From positions 11,957,001 through 12,021,000 of the forward strand of contig NC_135258.1 in assembly GCF_964204865.1 (NCBI RefSeq): a DNA stretch of 64,000 nt. Direction: 5' to 3'. The notes beneath the pieces are model-generated. The model did not search any database. It was not told the origin of the DNA and saw only the letters and a program-made list of their open reading frames with translations. Source of the stretch: Styela clava. Taxonomy: Eukaryota; Chordata; Ascidiacea; Stolidobranchia; Styelidae. Position 1 is the stretch's first letter. Each line of letters begins with the position of its first letter. The position numbers and the translations under genes are program-made. Positions 13,101 through 24,628 of the stretch are shown piece by piece.

Positions 13101-13467
13101 TTGTCGTACTTTACTAAACACACAAGAATTTAATCATAATGGTTCACAGAAGATGCTCGTAAGTGGATTGCGAGAAGCCTTAGTCACAGTTTTTCGTACA
13201 GATGGCTTGCGGACTTTTTTCAGAGGTGTTACAGCAAGGGTGTTATATCAAATGCCATCCACTGCTATATCATGGTCTGTATATGAACTGTTTAAACATT
13301 TACTTTATGCACAATCTAAGCAAAACAAAGTGGATAATGAATCATCAATTACCCATCCATCCTCACACCCTAGAGATATTTCCTTTCAGACTACACCAGT
13401 ATGTGCATCTCCTACTCGTTCTGGAGCTGTAATGACAACATCTGCAATACAATACAAAGAGGCATAA
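7200..13467 (+). CDS. SLC25A37/SLC25A28-like: Mitoferrin, mitochondrial iron importer (4 coding exons)
   Basis: Exons are 7200-7373, 11886-12111, 12649-12705 and 12827-13467. All borders are GT-AG and phases close, giving 365 residues (human mitoferrin-1 is about 340). This SLC25 carrier of the inner mitochondrial membrane imports ferrous iron for haem and Fe-S cluster synthesis. The three solute-carrier signatures are all present: PIDCVK (about residues 53-58), PAEVIK (about 151-156) and PLDVCR near the third repeat. Strongly mitoferrin-like blocks are [14 protein letters not shown], the HD..MNPAEV..QRMQMY region, FYRS..TQL.MNIPFQ and [14 protein letters not shown]. Intron 1 is 4.5 kb and holds a hAT MITE. 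The C-terminal tail of about 55 residues after the last carrier repeat is not one I can match. Mitoferrin-1 versus -2 cannot be decided; a single pre-duplication orthologue is likely. A polyadenylation signal AATAAA lies at 13852. Confidence 0.95.
7573..8031. mobile_element. Non-autonomous hAT element (MITE) in mitoferrin intron 1
   Basis: The termini are CAGTGGTTTCCAAACTTTTC and the inverse AGCTTGGGAACCGCTG, with GGGTCGCGACCC-like subterminal sequence. A perfect 8-bp target duplication, ATCTAAAG, flanks it (7565-7572 and 8032-8039). At 459 bp with no transposase frame, it must have been mobilised in trans. Confidence 0.9.
8040..11885 (+). other. Remainder of mitoferrin intron 1
   Basis: About 3.8 kb of AT-rich intron ending at the TTTGCTTGCAG acceptor. 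I see no further coding exon, RNA gene or clear repeat. One TACCGGTA octamer is at 10703. Confidence 0.6.
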
Positions 13468-15306
13468 GTTCCACAAATTTTATTATTGTAAGCTATTATC
13501 AAAAACTGTGATGGGTGCAGATTACTGTATCCATCGTCAGTGTGATGCCAAAATAAGCAAAACAAATTTTTATTCAAATCTATCCTATCTATCTGTTAAT
13601 AAGTTTCAGGCTTATGCCTTCCTCGTATATATTCTTTGTGCCAAAATGTGTCTAGATGAGGTTTATATTCGCAACATAATTAACAAAAAGTGCTCTGATT
13701 GAGAGTAGCAATATCACGGGCAAATGTAAATCTTTGTGACGATGTAGAATGTGTGAGGACATAAGTACTTGGGCTTGTATTTGTTACAGTGTTGTCTAAT
13801 TCAATAGAACAATAATGATATTTTAATATCCGTACTCTTGAATGAAACGTAAATAAAAAATATATTTAATTTTGAAAATTGTTTAAATTAGATTCTTTCA
13901 TCATCCCCAGATTATGCTATTTCATTTCGCCCCATTTTTTCTGCAATGCAAATCTGCACTGGTAGAACAGGTTTTCGAGTCGAATCATTAGTTTATTAGA
14001 CAAATTTATGAAGACCGACTTACTGAACATCTGATTGGTGTTGTTCTGGAATGTTTGTATCCCACAAACAGCAGTTGCTTTACAACTGCACTTGTAGTTA
14101 TGTTATTTAAATTGCCCTTATTGAGTTCTGATATGTTGTTGTATTGCTTTTGTTATCGATTCAAAATGTTGTGCCTCCAAAATAAAAATAGTGGCCGTAC
14201 AGATGTGACTTATATCTCCCATTTTAAACCTAATCTTAAACTGGAGCCATCCATTCATTGTAAAATGAAAGTTTTTTTTTTCTGTTGGGTATGATACTGC
14301 CAATGTGTGTTTGTTTCAAACGGCATGAGTATGGACTGTGGGAATATATTTGCCATAATGCTCAAAATATGAACAAACTCATCCTGCTTAAACTCCATTT
14401 CCCCTTATTTTGCTTCTACATCCAGGTGCTTTCCCCACTGTGGGGTATTATTTTAACCATGTTGCATTTCAAAATAAATTTGAGCTGCTCACTTTCTCAA
14501 AATATTCTAATGGCGTTATTGAGATCAGTGTTCACAGCAATTTTTCTAGATTCACATCTACGTTGTGGACAAGATTGAAGTTCATACCAGATAGAATATG
14601 CTAGAACTAATACATCGCATTACTAGTGCATGCCAAGAGGCATATTGTTTATTTGCAGAAACAGGTATATATAGAACATAATGTAGGCTCTTAAGATTTG
14701 CAAGAATTTGATTTCCACATAAATTGATAGCACAATGCGGCACAGTGGTCATATAAAACAAATATCAATGAGACAATAATAATAAACATTACAGTGCCAC
14801 ATATAGTCGGTCCCTTTTTGCCAAAAAAAATCATGCACTAGATTAACAGGTACTGATACGTGAGAGCATATTATTACAGAATCAAAGTGGTCTTTGTGCG
14901 GCATTGAAATCTAGATAGAAAGAGGTATTTATGTGTCTATCAACAAGCCTGTTGCTGGCTTTCTAACCATTTACGTTACAACTCGACATGTTAGACAGTA
15001 ACTCATTCTCTGTGTACCACTTTATTTAGAAAGTCTTTGAGTCAGTGAAGAACTGTTGGCTCATTCCACCCTTTATGACAATAATCAAAGCATTGACAGA
15101 TTGAGTTGATTCATAGGAGAAATTTGCGGAAAAAAATCGCAAAGTATTCCCCTCTGTCAGTCTGAATTATACAGAGCACCTAGAAATAGTTCATAAGCAT
15201 TGCTCTGCCTTCACTCACTCTACATCAAATAATTCTAGTCAAATTGACAATACTTCAGCAATTCTTCTGTGAAATTTTTAATTCTCCTGCTTGCAGTTTT
15301 TCCAAT
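13468..15306. other. Convergent 3' region between mitoferrin and JTB
   Basis: This holds the 3' UTRs of two convergently transcribed genes. AATAAA at 13852 serves the plus strand. TTTATT at 15021 (AATAAA on the minus strand) could serve JTB. Small open frames here look like chance. Confidence 0.5.
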
Positions 15307-15681
15307 TCATAATGATGAAATTTGCTTGTTGATTCTGTCCACATACTCACGATCCAAGGTTCTCATTCTCAATATTACCAAAGCAACAGAAACTACGCCG
15401 ACGACAAATGTAGCAATTTGAAATTTCCAGAAATTCAGCACCTCAACAGATCTTGGGGTCGGGCACGAGCGCATGACATCACCAGACTTGTTACATTTCA
15501 ACTCCTCAATATACCCCGTATTCGCACAAGCTTTTAAATCAGATGTTTCTTTTGTGGAACAATGGCGACATTCTTTAATAACTTCAAAAGTTTCGTTAAC
15601 CCAGCAGTTTTCTGTGGTCGGACTTGAGGCGACGAAAACATTCCCTAGAACTGATATCAATAACAACGCATATAAGACCAT
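15307..15681 (-). CDS. JTB: JTB, jumping translocation breakpoint membrane protein
   Basis: A 124-residue protein in one uninterrupted exon. Residues 1-18 form a hydrophobic signal peptide. A cysteine-rich lumenal domain follows (Cys26, 38, 41, 52, 63 and 73). One transmembrane helix spans about 86-104, and a short basic cytosolic tail follows. The CW...EF.V..EC..C spacing, the TGY.E...C motif, FWKF before the membrane and the L.R..LDR.....KQI tail are diagnostic of JTB, a small type I membrane protein linked in vertebrates to cytokinesis and mitochondrial effects. Human JTB is 146 residues and its gene is interrupted by introns, whereas this coding sequence is not. The gene is divergent from NRF1, sharing a roughly 1.3-kb intergenic interval, and convergent with mitoferrin. 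Confidence 0.92.
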   Translation of the reverse strand: MVLYALLLISVLGNVFVASSPTTENCWVNETFEVIKECRHCSTKETSDLKACANTGYIEELKCNKSGDVMRSCPTPRSVEVLNFWKFQIATFVVGVVSVALVILRMRTLDREYVDRINKQISSL

Positions 15682-15805
15682 TTCAATTAAGCGAGCTTAT
15701 TTTCATTTCATAGCAGCCAAATCGAGTTGATCTCAACCACTATCGTGAGTATGAACGCTTCAATGACGACTTGAAATATGACGACCGCATCGTCTGCACT
15801 CTGCA

Positions 15806-15831
15806 CCAATCATAGATCGGGCGCCATCTTG
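15806..15831. promoter_or_regulatory. CCAAT and YY1-like motifs in JTB/NRF1 divergent promoter
   Basis: CCAAT at 15806-15810 and CGCCATCTT (a YY1-type motif, AAGATGGCG on the other strand) at 15822-15830 lie close to a probable NRF1 first-exon donor, ACGG|GTATGTG, at 15900/15901. YY1 elements of this kind often sit at or just after start sites of housekeeping genes. Another CCAAT is at 15985. The motif calls are direct; promoter function is inferred. Confidence 0.5.
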
Positions 15832-16013
15832 TTTTATAGGCGAAAAAGATTGACAGAGTTTTACAGTGCGTTTGGTGAGCTTCGTCGGAATCAATTACGG
15901 GTATGTGTAACTTTTTTTAAACTCTTGTTATGTTCTATGTGATTAGAAGGCTCCGGCCTGTTGCTGAACACCAAAATAGGACAACCAATCTTTCTAGTGA
16001 TAAACATCGCCAC

Positions 16014-16065
16014 TGCGCAGGCGCATGACATGCTCAGAACGATCTGTTGTCTCTGCGCCCGCGCA
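16014..16065. promoter_or_regulatory. Two NRF1-type palindromic sites upstream of NRF1
   Basis: TGCGCAGGCGCA at 16014-16025 fits the NRF1 consensus YGCGCA-N-GCGCR exactly. TGCGCCCGCGCA at 16054-16065 keeps both TGCGC/GCGCA half-sites with a variant centre. CpG-containing 12-mers of this type are improbable by chance in this AT-rich DNA. Their position, in the divergent promoter or first intron of the gene encoding NRF1, suggests autoregulation and possible control of JTB. Confidence 0.65.
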
Positions 16066-17007
16066 AGGAAATCACCCGACTATCTAAAAAAAATGCGGGA
16101 AATGATGATTTTTCCTCAGTACAACTTCGTTAACACACATGTCAACGCGTATCTGTGTTTTAAAACTTGTCAATGATGGAATGGTCTCAATCATGAAATG
16201 ATTTTAAACAGGTTTTGACACAACATGGTCGCACGCACGTCATTCAGCCATTACAAGTGTTCATTAAGTCATTTGGGCTGAGTTTGAGTGTACCGCCACA
16301 AAAGCTAGCAATTTTCAAATAAATTTACCACATCAGAATGTTTTGGTAATACGTAAATCACCCGATGGTAATAGGTGGTAGTTCGTGTTTTTGGCATCAT
16401 AATCAGATGTTGTGCTGCTTTCCATTGCACCACTAATGAACTTGTGCAAGTTCACCGGCTCTAATCCCATGAGGAAGAGGATTGCTGCACTGTTTGTTCG
16501 CATGGTGGTTCACATACAGACATAACAAGTTTATGCATAGTAACAAAATGGGTGATTTGCCATATGCCCAAGCCATCTTATTGACTTTCCCTGCACGCTT
16601 CTTCCCATGAGATAAATACGGGAATTCTATCCAGATGGAAGTCACCTGAGTGGTTTTGTTTAATTAGTCCTCGCAAACATGTAGGTTTTTTGAATATTCA
16701 AATGCAACATATTCAAAATCCATTCTGTCCAAATTTTGAAGTCTCTGTCCCTATTCCATCAAGTCATGTGTAATCCAACAACCCATTATCGTATTTCATT
16801 TAGAACATACATTCTCACTGAAATAAGCTGGTGTCTATGATCCAAGGGTAGAAGCAGCCTTGTATATCGACTAGTATAGCATTTTTTTTACATAATGAAA
16901 AAAGTATTTAATTCGATACAGTAATTTTAATTGAATTTTGCTGGATTGCATCAAAACTGATTTGATGTATTATATTAACTATCTGTTATATTGTATATTC
17001 AGAAAAA

Positions 17008-20000
17008 ATGAACAATGAATTGGGAGGACATCATATATCAGTGTCTATAGCTGCGGGGATGGCTCATCCACAAGATACAGAAATGTTAGAACCGGATGGT
17101 GAACTTGGAGGCCCCCTAAGTGAAGATGATGATTCACTTGGTGATGAAGATGGGTTCGGTGGAGCTCATCTCTTGCATAGTGCCATTGAGGTTATTAGAC
17201 TACTGATTTTATATTTCTAAAGGTTTATCAAATTATAGGAACATTAAAACATTTGTTCATATTCAGTCTATACAGATATTTCTGCTGTTATTTTTTCTTA
17301 TCAAATTAAAAAAGTATTCATCAGTCTTAGAAATTTAATGTATGCATATTTCTGTATAGGTGTGACCATTTGCCACATTTCAACTTTTCTCCTCCATGCA
17401 CTCTAAGGTATATCATCCTTAAGTTTAGGAGGGTTTTGTCTTGTTACCGATGAAGCCATCTCAAAGAGCAGTAACCATCCTCTGCTACCATGAAAAGTTT
17501 ATTTGCCCTCAAGGCAGATACACATATACAGGTCCTTTATCCAGGCCTGTTACAAACTATAATACACCATTACCAAAGTAGCACCCTCACATAAACATGT
17601 AATAATTACTAAGTAACAACAAGTAATGGCACAATGATATCAAGTGTCTGGTAAAGTAATCTGACCAAAACATTCACAATTTCAGTTAATATCTTATAAT
17701 TTCAGCTCGAATAAGTTGACAATGTTGGGTCTGATTGTGAACTGTAACATTGTACACCTATAAATTAAAGAGGTTTTATCTGTTTCAGGATGAAATAACA
17801 AACTCTCTGACAGCTGCTGGAACAATTCCTGGCCTTGCTGCTGCTGCGGCAGTTGTTACTGCACGGCGACGACAGAGACCATATAAGTTTGAAACTAATC
17901 CATCAACACGTAAACGACAATACACACGACTGACAAGGTTTTTTGTTATAATAGTGTGTAATATTTTTTATGTACAGACAATACAGGAATGTCCGCACGA
18001 ATCGAATATTCAAAACTTTGTGATATTTTTAATTTTTAGAATAATTTGAATTGTTTCATTTGAATAATTATTATTTTGAGTAATTGAAAGCCTTGCATTA
18101 TGACTTTAAGGGCCTTCATTTAATTTCTGAAAACTGTCCAATTTACAAATTTAGAGGAATCCAGTATGCATGACTCTTATGTGTTCTATCTCCGTTAAAC
18201 ATAATCCATTTTAGAACATATTCTATATTTGAAAATATTGATTATTCGATTTCAGTCATCCAAAAATTCATTGGATACTGCATAATGAACAAATTTTGTT
18301 TCACTTTTCATGTCTTTATCCACTAGAACAATGGTCGAATATATATCCGAGAGTTTTCATGAAAAATCCATTAGTAGTTTAATCTTCAATTGGATTGTAA
18401 GCTAGTGCATGATAAAATCGAACTCTTGGCTTTTGATCGGTTTGCATAAGATAATTTATAATGTGTGAAATTTTCAATCTGAAGCTTATTGTTTTCAATT
18501 TATTCATGGTGATGGACTATGTCTTTTTTTACACAATTTCATTCAATTACAGCTAAAGTGCAGTGAATTTCTCATTAAAATTTTATATATTATTGATCTA
18601 ACCTTTCCCTGATCCAATTTTTGGTTCCAAATATGATACATCGAAGAATATAGTAAAGTCAATGTTTTTTTTAACAAAATGTTTTACATAAAGTTGTTTT
18701 GCCTTCGTTTTGATTAAATATATATTTCCATAACAGAAAATTGAAGCATACAATGCATGAATTCTGCACAAGATGTGGACAACAAGCAGTGTTATTGTGT
18801 GTTTCACCTGGAAAAGATAACCCCAGTTTTAAAGTATTTGGCGCATCACCTCTGGATCAAGTGGTAAAAATATTTTTTTGTCATATCCTTTTTTAGTGTA
18901 TGACATACTAGTTCAGGGATGAAAAGTTCACTTTTTTTATATGTCTTCCACTCTGAACAAGGCTCTGAAAAAGTGGCCACTACTAGGTAAGAAGCTACTA
19001 TAGCTTATACTTTTTTTTTCGGCTTTGCCTACCCAATTTATTACACCCTGGGTAAGGTGGTTTAACCTGTGATGCCATCATAGTTAAGTCTAATGCCTTA
19101 ACCATCCTGCCAACCAGCCCACCGTGCCCACATTGCTGTGATATTTTTCTCGTGATTTTCATTCGATTCAAATAAAGAGAAATTGACCTAAAGATTTTTT
19201 TCAAGTTGTTTTGTTGTTGGTACATTATCCTTTATTTATCGGATCAATCACTTATTGGTTTGTAAAAAATAGAAGGTAGAGTCTGGTGTTATCTAGAAAA
19301 CTATTATTTTCAATTTTATTCAGACTTTTTTTCACCGCTCCAAAAAATACTTTGAATTTTGCAGATTATTGAAAATTTATTTCTTTGTGCTCATTTTGAA
19401 CGTTCTTCTTTTGTAATCTTCCATGTCGATCTTATTTTCATAAGAAGTTCTAAATTTCTAACCTAATGTATTTAGTTGAGAAGTTGTCAGAATCTCATTC
19501 TTCGTGATTTGGAAAGAGTTTTACAAGAGCAAGCTCCTGCAGCAGCTGGAAGAAATTCAGAAAATCAATTTGAACTTCCTGCTCTAATCATTGATGGCAT
19601 TCCTACTCCTGTGGAAAAGATGAATCAGGCAAGAAGCATTTTTGAACGTATTGGAATTCCTTTCAACTAATTTTAGTCTGTTTTGTCTCACCTTATCAAA
19701 AGACAGATCACCTAGGTGTCAATGAAAGCTTTGTACTTTCATGCGCAGTTACAGCTTTATCTCCTGATATATTCACTTAAATAGAGTACAGCTGCCATGT
19801 CTCAAGCTGGTACAGCAGTAATTGTTGTGAACCTCCATCACTTAATTCAAAAACGATTTTAAACGTGAAAGAGATAACGACTTTGTTTGCCTTTAAAAAA
19901 AATACTTTAAGACTACTGAGAATATTTCCTTTTTTAAATATATGTAGATCGAAGGCCAAGACAAAGTGGTCTGGAATATTGTACAGTATTGGTGTATTCC

Positions 20001-23000
20001 AAAAAACTCACGACTTCGCTGACCGTTAGTTTGCTTAAATGTAATCGCAAAACCGCCACATGGTGCGCGAGTTTTACATTTGGTGGCGTCGTCACACAAA
20101 ACTTTGAAGTGAAAAACGAATACCATAGAAATTTTTGGAATAAATTAAAGTTTTTCTATTGATAACAACAATCTTCAACCACTGAAAATTTCAAAGCAAT
20201 TGGTCCAGTAGTTGAAGTTAAACAATTTTTTCACAACAACAAGAAGTAGAAAAACAACATCAATTTAACAAAACGATACATAGATGCACTTCGTGTCTAT
20301 TAACATTAGTTTTTCCGGTTTATGTTTACAAAATAATCGTTCTTACTTTTATCAATTACTTTTTTGTTGTATTCAGGCTCAACTTCGTATGTTTGTTCCG
20401 GAGATGTTAAAATATTCAACTGGAAGAGGAAAACCAGGTTGGGGAAGGGAATCAACACGACCTGTATGGTGGCCGCTGGATGTTCCATGGGCAAATGTGA
20501 GACGTGATGTTCGCACTGATGACCAAAAACTTAAGGTAAATTTCTAGGCAAAGATTGGATTATTCTTATTAAGGATTAGGCTTGCATTACTTTGAAAATG
20601 ATATCTATCTTATATCTAACAAGATGTTCCAAATCTATTCTTGAACACAGCTCTAGACAATTATATGGATTTAATAGGGCTAACCATCAGAAGGCTTTTG
20701 TACTTACCAGTAACCAAAGCTTGTTTGTACTCTAGATATTTGCCCACCGGTTCTCAACCAGTGGGCCATGGCCCTGTTCTGGGCCACAGAAACATTTTCA
20801 GGGGGCCTATTAAAAATTGCTCGAGATATTGATAAATCAGTTAAACTTTCATTGTAGTAGCAATGAATGATGATGCTGTCTACTGATTGGTAATTCTCAT
20901 TTCAATTATTAAAGTGGAAGTCTATCTTTGTGAAAGAATTTTTTTGTGTTTCCTGTAAATTTTCCCCATGTATGAGAAAATTAATGAGTCACAAACTTTC
21001 ATGTGCATCGAAAGTGGGCCTCTGAAAAAAAGGTTGAGAACCACTGATCTAGGGTGTTGGCGAAACGTAGTTACACAAACACCCCAAGAACTGTGCACCA
21101 TCAAGCCTTTTATGTTAAAATTGTACTAGCATCATCATGAATATTATTGTTTCTTTTTGTAGGTGTCTTGGACAACGGCTTTGCGACAAATTGTTAAAAA
21201 CTGTTACAAGTATCATGGCAGAGATGATTTACTTCAATGTTTTCCGAGTGAAAATTCCCAAGGAGATCGAATGAATCTGGTGTATGATTTTATAAAAATA
21301 TTGTCGGCAAGAGTTTTATTGTGTCTGTCATTTAAATATGAATGTCTAGGCATTGACGAGTTGTGTATTTAATATCTTAATATTCAGAAATGTCTCTTTG
21401 TTCTCAGGTGAATGATTAGTACTCCCGTAGTATGTGTACCAGGTCAGGGTTAGGTCATAATTTTATTCTGATTTTCCTTATTTTAGTTCTATTACGAGTT
21501 CGGTGACTGTCTGTGTTAGCCCTTGCTCATAAGTTTCAGTCCCCTTGCACAACTTGATGTAAAATAGACGAACAAAATTAGTTACCTCTATATTGGTACA
21601 CATACTTCTCGAGCGCCGAATGATTTCCCTATTTTGAGTTTTTCAAATTTTAATTTATGAACAGCGGCTGTAAAATAAATGTATTGATATTGACTGGATT
21701 TTGATACTTTTGTTCAGAGAAAAATTTTGTGGAGTTGCTTCCGCTCGACAACAGCAACAACAACATAATACTGCTCAGATGAACATGACTCCTCCAACTC
21801 TTGTGCAAACTGTACAGAATTCTGATGGATCAGTATCTTTAGTCCAGGTATTATTATTGCATTTGTTATTCAATCAGCTAGAAATTTGTCATTGCCACTC
21901 TAAATTGTATAAATTAGGTTTGAAATGAATATTTTGCCCTGATTACTAAATGTTTTTATTGTATTGATTTGAATTTTTTTGTAAAAATTAGCGTTGATAA
22001 AATGTTAAATGAAAGTTGCTAATTTATTCAACTTAACACTGTAACACAGAAAGTACATTAGCAAAGTCTGATAGTGAATCATGGCTTCAAGCCACATAGG
22101 TCATTTCTATAGGATAATGGTATGATGAGTTCCATGGCTTATGACTTACTACTTTTTACAAAACTGGGTCAAAATTTACTCAATAGTGCTAAACAGCTAA
22201 TTAATTGTTCATTTCAGCTTGATTCTGGCCAAACAATAGCAACAATAACCCAAGATCAAACAGGACAAGCTGTTGCAACATTGACTGCACAGGATGGATC
22301 AGAAGGACCTTTGGCTGTGACCATGCACCAGGTAAGTAGTCGTAAAGTCGATTTGCTACTTTCAAACGAGATATTGAATCAATAATTCTGATGTTATCAT
22401 ATTTATGTCAAACTTTAGGTCAGTAATGGACAGTGGTCAATCGGTACTCCCGAAAATCAACAGGGAATATCTGGTATTGGTACAGTGGCAGAAAGTCCTG
22501 GAAATATCAATCAACTGACAATTGACCAAGAACAACATCAGGTATAGAATAATTATGCGTGATAAATCTGAAAATGCAAATGGCAAACTTATCAATATCT
22601 ATAAGCTCAGTGGTAGAGCACTCGACTGCAGGTCGGTAGGTCTCTGGTTCAATCCCAGTTGTCTTGCGGTGATGTTGTCGAGGGAAATTTGCAATGATCT
22701 TTATTCCGTGTCAGTTTTTTTGGGTCGTAATTGTTTAGTTATGTATTTTAAATGATCAAAGAGAGGAAGCTTTTATATTTTACCAAATTATTTCTGTATC
22801 AACACTACATTAGCATCAGAAAACTTTCATGGTTTTGTACATTCTTTAAGTTTCATCTTTGAGTTGTGATTCCAGGTGATAATCAATCAAACCAATACAA
22901 CAATCAATGCAATATCAAAGGAATCAATTGTTGAACATCAGCACCATCATCACCATCAACCCCAACAAACATCTCATACAATAGGAATAACATTTGATAG

Positions 23001-24628
23001 TAATGGACAGGTAAGACAGGCCTTGCTGCCTGATGAATTCATGGATAGATCGAAGTATGCAGCTTGAAATGAAAATAGAAAAAAAATTTATTTTAACCAA
23101 TCACTCAATAGAAAATACTTTATGAATGATAAATATTGAAATTGATTCGATTCTGGAATGTTGCATCTTAATTTTTTCAAGATGTGCTGTGATCAAATTG
23201 CCTAAGCTTTGTCTGTTGTATCAATAATGCTGGATTTGTATGCTACCTTCATCACCAAAGTGCTCAAATGAGATGAAGTCGAGCGTCTATATCAGCAAAA
23301 AAATACAAGTCTTGTCTAGCGGGATTATGCTCTCTGCTGCCAACTTTTTAAATATGATTTTCTAGCCTTACTCTTTGCTATAGCCCAATTTTGATAGATT
23401 GAGTTTAATGATTGATGTTCAGCAATTCAGAATTTGGTATAGTTGATCAAATAATTTTTTCTAGTTGAATCATTTAAACAAAGCGTTAATAATATTTCAT
23501 AGGCTGTGGCAACATTGCAAAACACCGGGATACCTTCAGATAGCCAGATTGTTTTGTCTACGACAGCTGATGCTGTTGATGAGCATGGATCGACTGGTAA
23601 GTGTCATTTTGTTTTTACAAACCAACCTTTAGTTGGCATAGCAGTACATGTTGTTTTATGTGAATTATAAATGAATGACCGACCCTTCATCTTTTTTCAT
23701 TTCAGCTATGGTACAAATTCCTGTTTCTGTATATGAAAAAATTGCCAACAGTATACAGGTAATTTGATTTTGCATTGTGTTTCAATAAACCACTCTTGTA
23801 GAATATGCATAAAATGACTAGTATTTTTTGATTGCTGACTGGGAAATACCCATGTCTGCAAGGTTAATGAGATATCAGAGATAAATGTAGTTGTGACCCG
23901 ATGCATGGGATTATATACAAATGATGCCCTGAGCATTTTTTATATATATATTACTTTGATTAACGTTTTTTTCTTATCTTGTGTTTTATTTTCACTTGAT
24001 TCTCTGTGTATGATATGCTACTCGCAATCATGATATGCAACTGTAATCTGCTAACAGCCCCTATGATATCATGCATAAGATTAGGAAATGTCAATGTAAT
24101 GAAAACCAACGAAACACTATTTCAAGATTCATTCAGATATACGAAATCAAGAATTTTCAAATGTGCTCTATTTGTGGTTACAATTTGTTGTAATATACGA
24201 TGTCTTGGCATTCCTAATTTCGAACAATAGCATGGCAAGAAGCCTTATGCTTTTTACAAATGTGTAAGTAAAGATTTCATATTGTCCTGAGAAAACGGGA
24301 AGAAATTGAGTAATTATTTGATGAACCACGCCCTCTGTGGTCCAGATCGGGTATGGGAATAGTTAACCAGTTGAATGTTTTTGATGCAATAACATGTATT
24401 ATAAAGAAAGTTGTAACCAAGCAGGTATTATATAAATGCCACCCTGCGATGTCGAGAAGCCCAGCTCTTTTTTATCTTTAACATATCGCTTTTCAGGGAG
24501 CCAACTTAGGCGGAACAGTTCGTAGAATCACAACACATCGTTTAGATCACAATAATGAAATTGAGATTGATACAGGACAAGACTCGCCTACTGATGTAAA
24601 TCTAGGCTCTTTAAGGGTGGATGGTTGA
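17008..24628 (+). CDS. NRF1: Nuclear respiratory factor 1 (13 coding exons)
   Basis: Exons: 17008-17190, 17789-17937, 18737-18863, 19476-19628, 20377-20535, 21163-21281, 21718-21847, 22218-22331, 22419-22541, 22876-23010, 23503-23596, 23706-23758 and 24497-24628. Phases close throughout, giving 556 residues (human 503). NRF1 is a nuclear dimeric activator of genes for mitochondrial respiration. Diagnostic blocks are LAAAAAVVTARRRQRPYKFE (nuclear localisation/start of the DNA-binding domain), GQQAVLLCVSPGK, the LPALIIDGIPTPVEKMNQAQ region, MLKYSTGRGKPGWG, WW..DVPWANVR.DVRT and SWT.ALR.IVKNCY. The N-terminus is acidic. The C-terminal activation half is divergent and Gln/Asn-rich with a five-His run in exon 10. 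Intron 4 begins with GC instead of GT. The first ATG lies 5 nt after a 3' splice site (TATATTCAG at 17002), so an upstream non-coding exon or trans-spliced leader is expected. Confidence 0.95.
18946..19135 (-). repeat. tRNA-derived SINE, copy 1 (NRF1 intron 3)
   Basis: Read on the minus strand, the head (about 19130-19060) shows an A-box-like TGGCAGGATGGTTAAGGC, then TTAGACTTAAC and an imperfect B box, as in a Leu-tRNA-like sequence. The body contains CCCAGGGTGTAATAAATTGG and the tail ends near CCTTGTTCAGAGTGGAA. Related copies lie at about 54318, 58138 and 61251, all in the same orientation. Confidence 0.65.
20745..21046. mobile_element. Short hAT-like MITE in NRF1 intron 5
   Basis: The left end CACCGGTTCTCAACC and the right end GGTTGAGAACCACTG are near-perfect inverses and resemble Charlie-type hAT termini. 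GGGCC-containing subterminal sequences also mirror each other. It is about 300 bp with no coding capacity. I could not find a convincing 8-bp target duplication, so it is probably old. Confidence 0.65.
22596..22672 (+). repeat. tRNA-Cys-like sequence, probably a SINE head or pseudo-tRNA
   Basis: GCTCAGTGGTAGAGC is an intact D-arm/A box. GACTGCAGGTC matches a Cys(GCA) anticodon loop, and GGTTCAATCCC is an intact B box. Anticodon and T stems pair over four base pairs each, but the acceptor stem does not pair. It lies inside NRF1 intron 9. A functional tRNA-Cys is therefore unlikely; a tRNA-derived SINE or decayed tRNA is the better reading. Confidence 0.6.

Noticed and set aside
22596-22672. 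Functional tRNA-Cys gene
   Set aside because: A and B boxes and the anticodon loop are good, but the acceptor stem does not pair.
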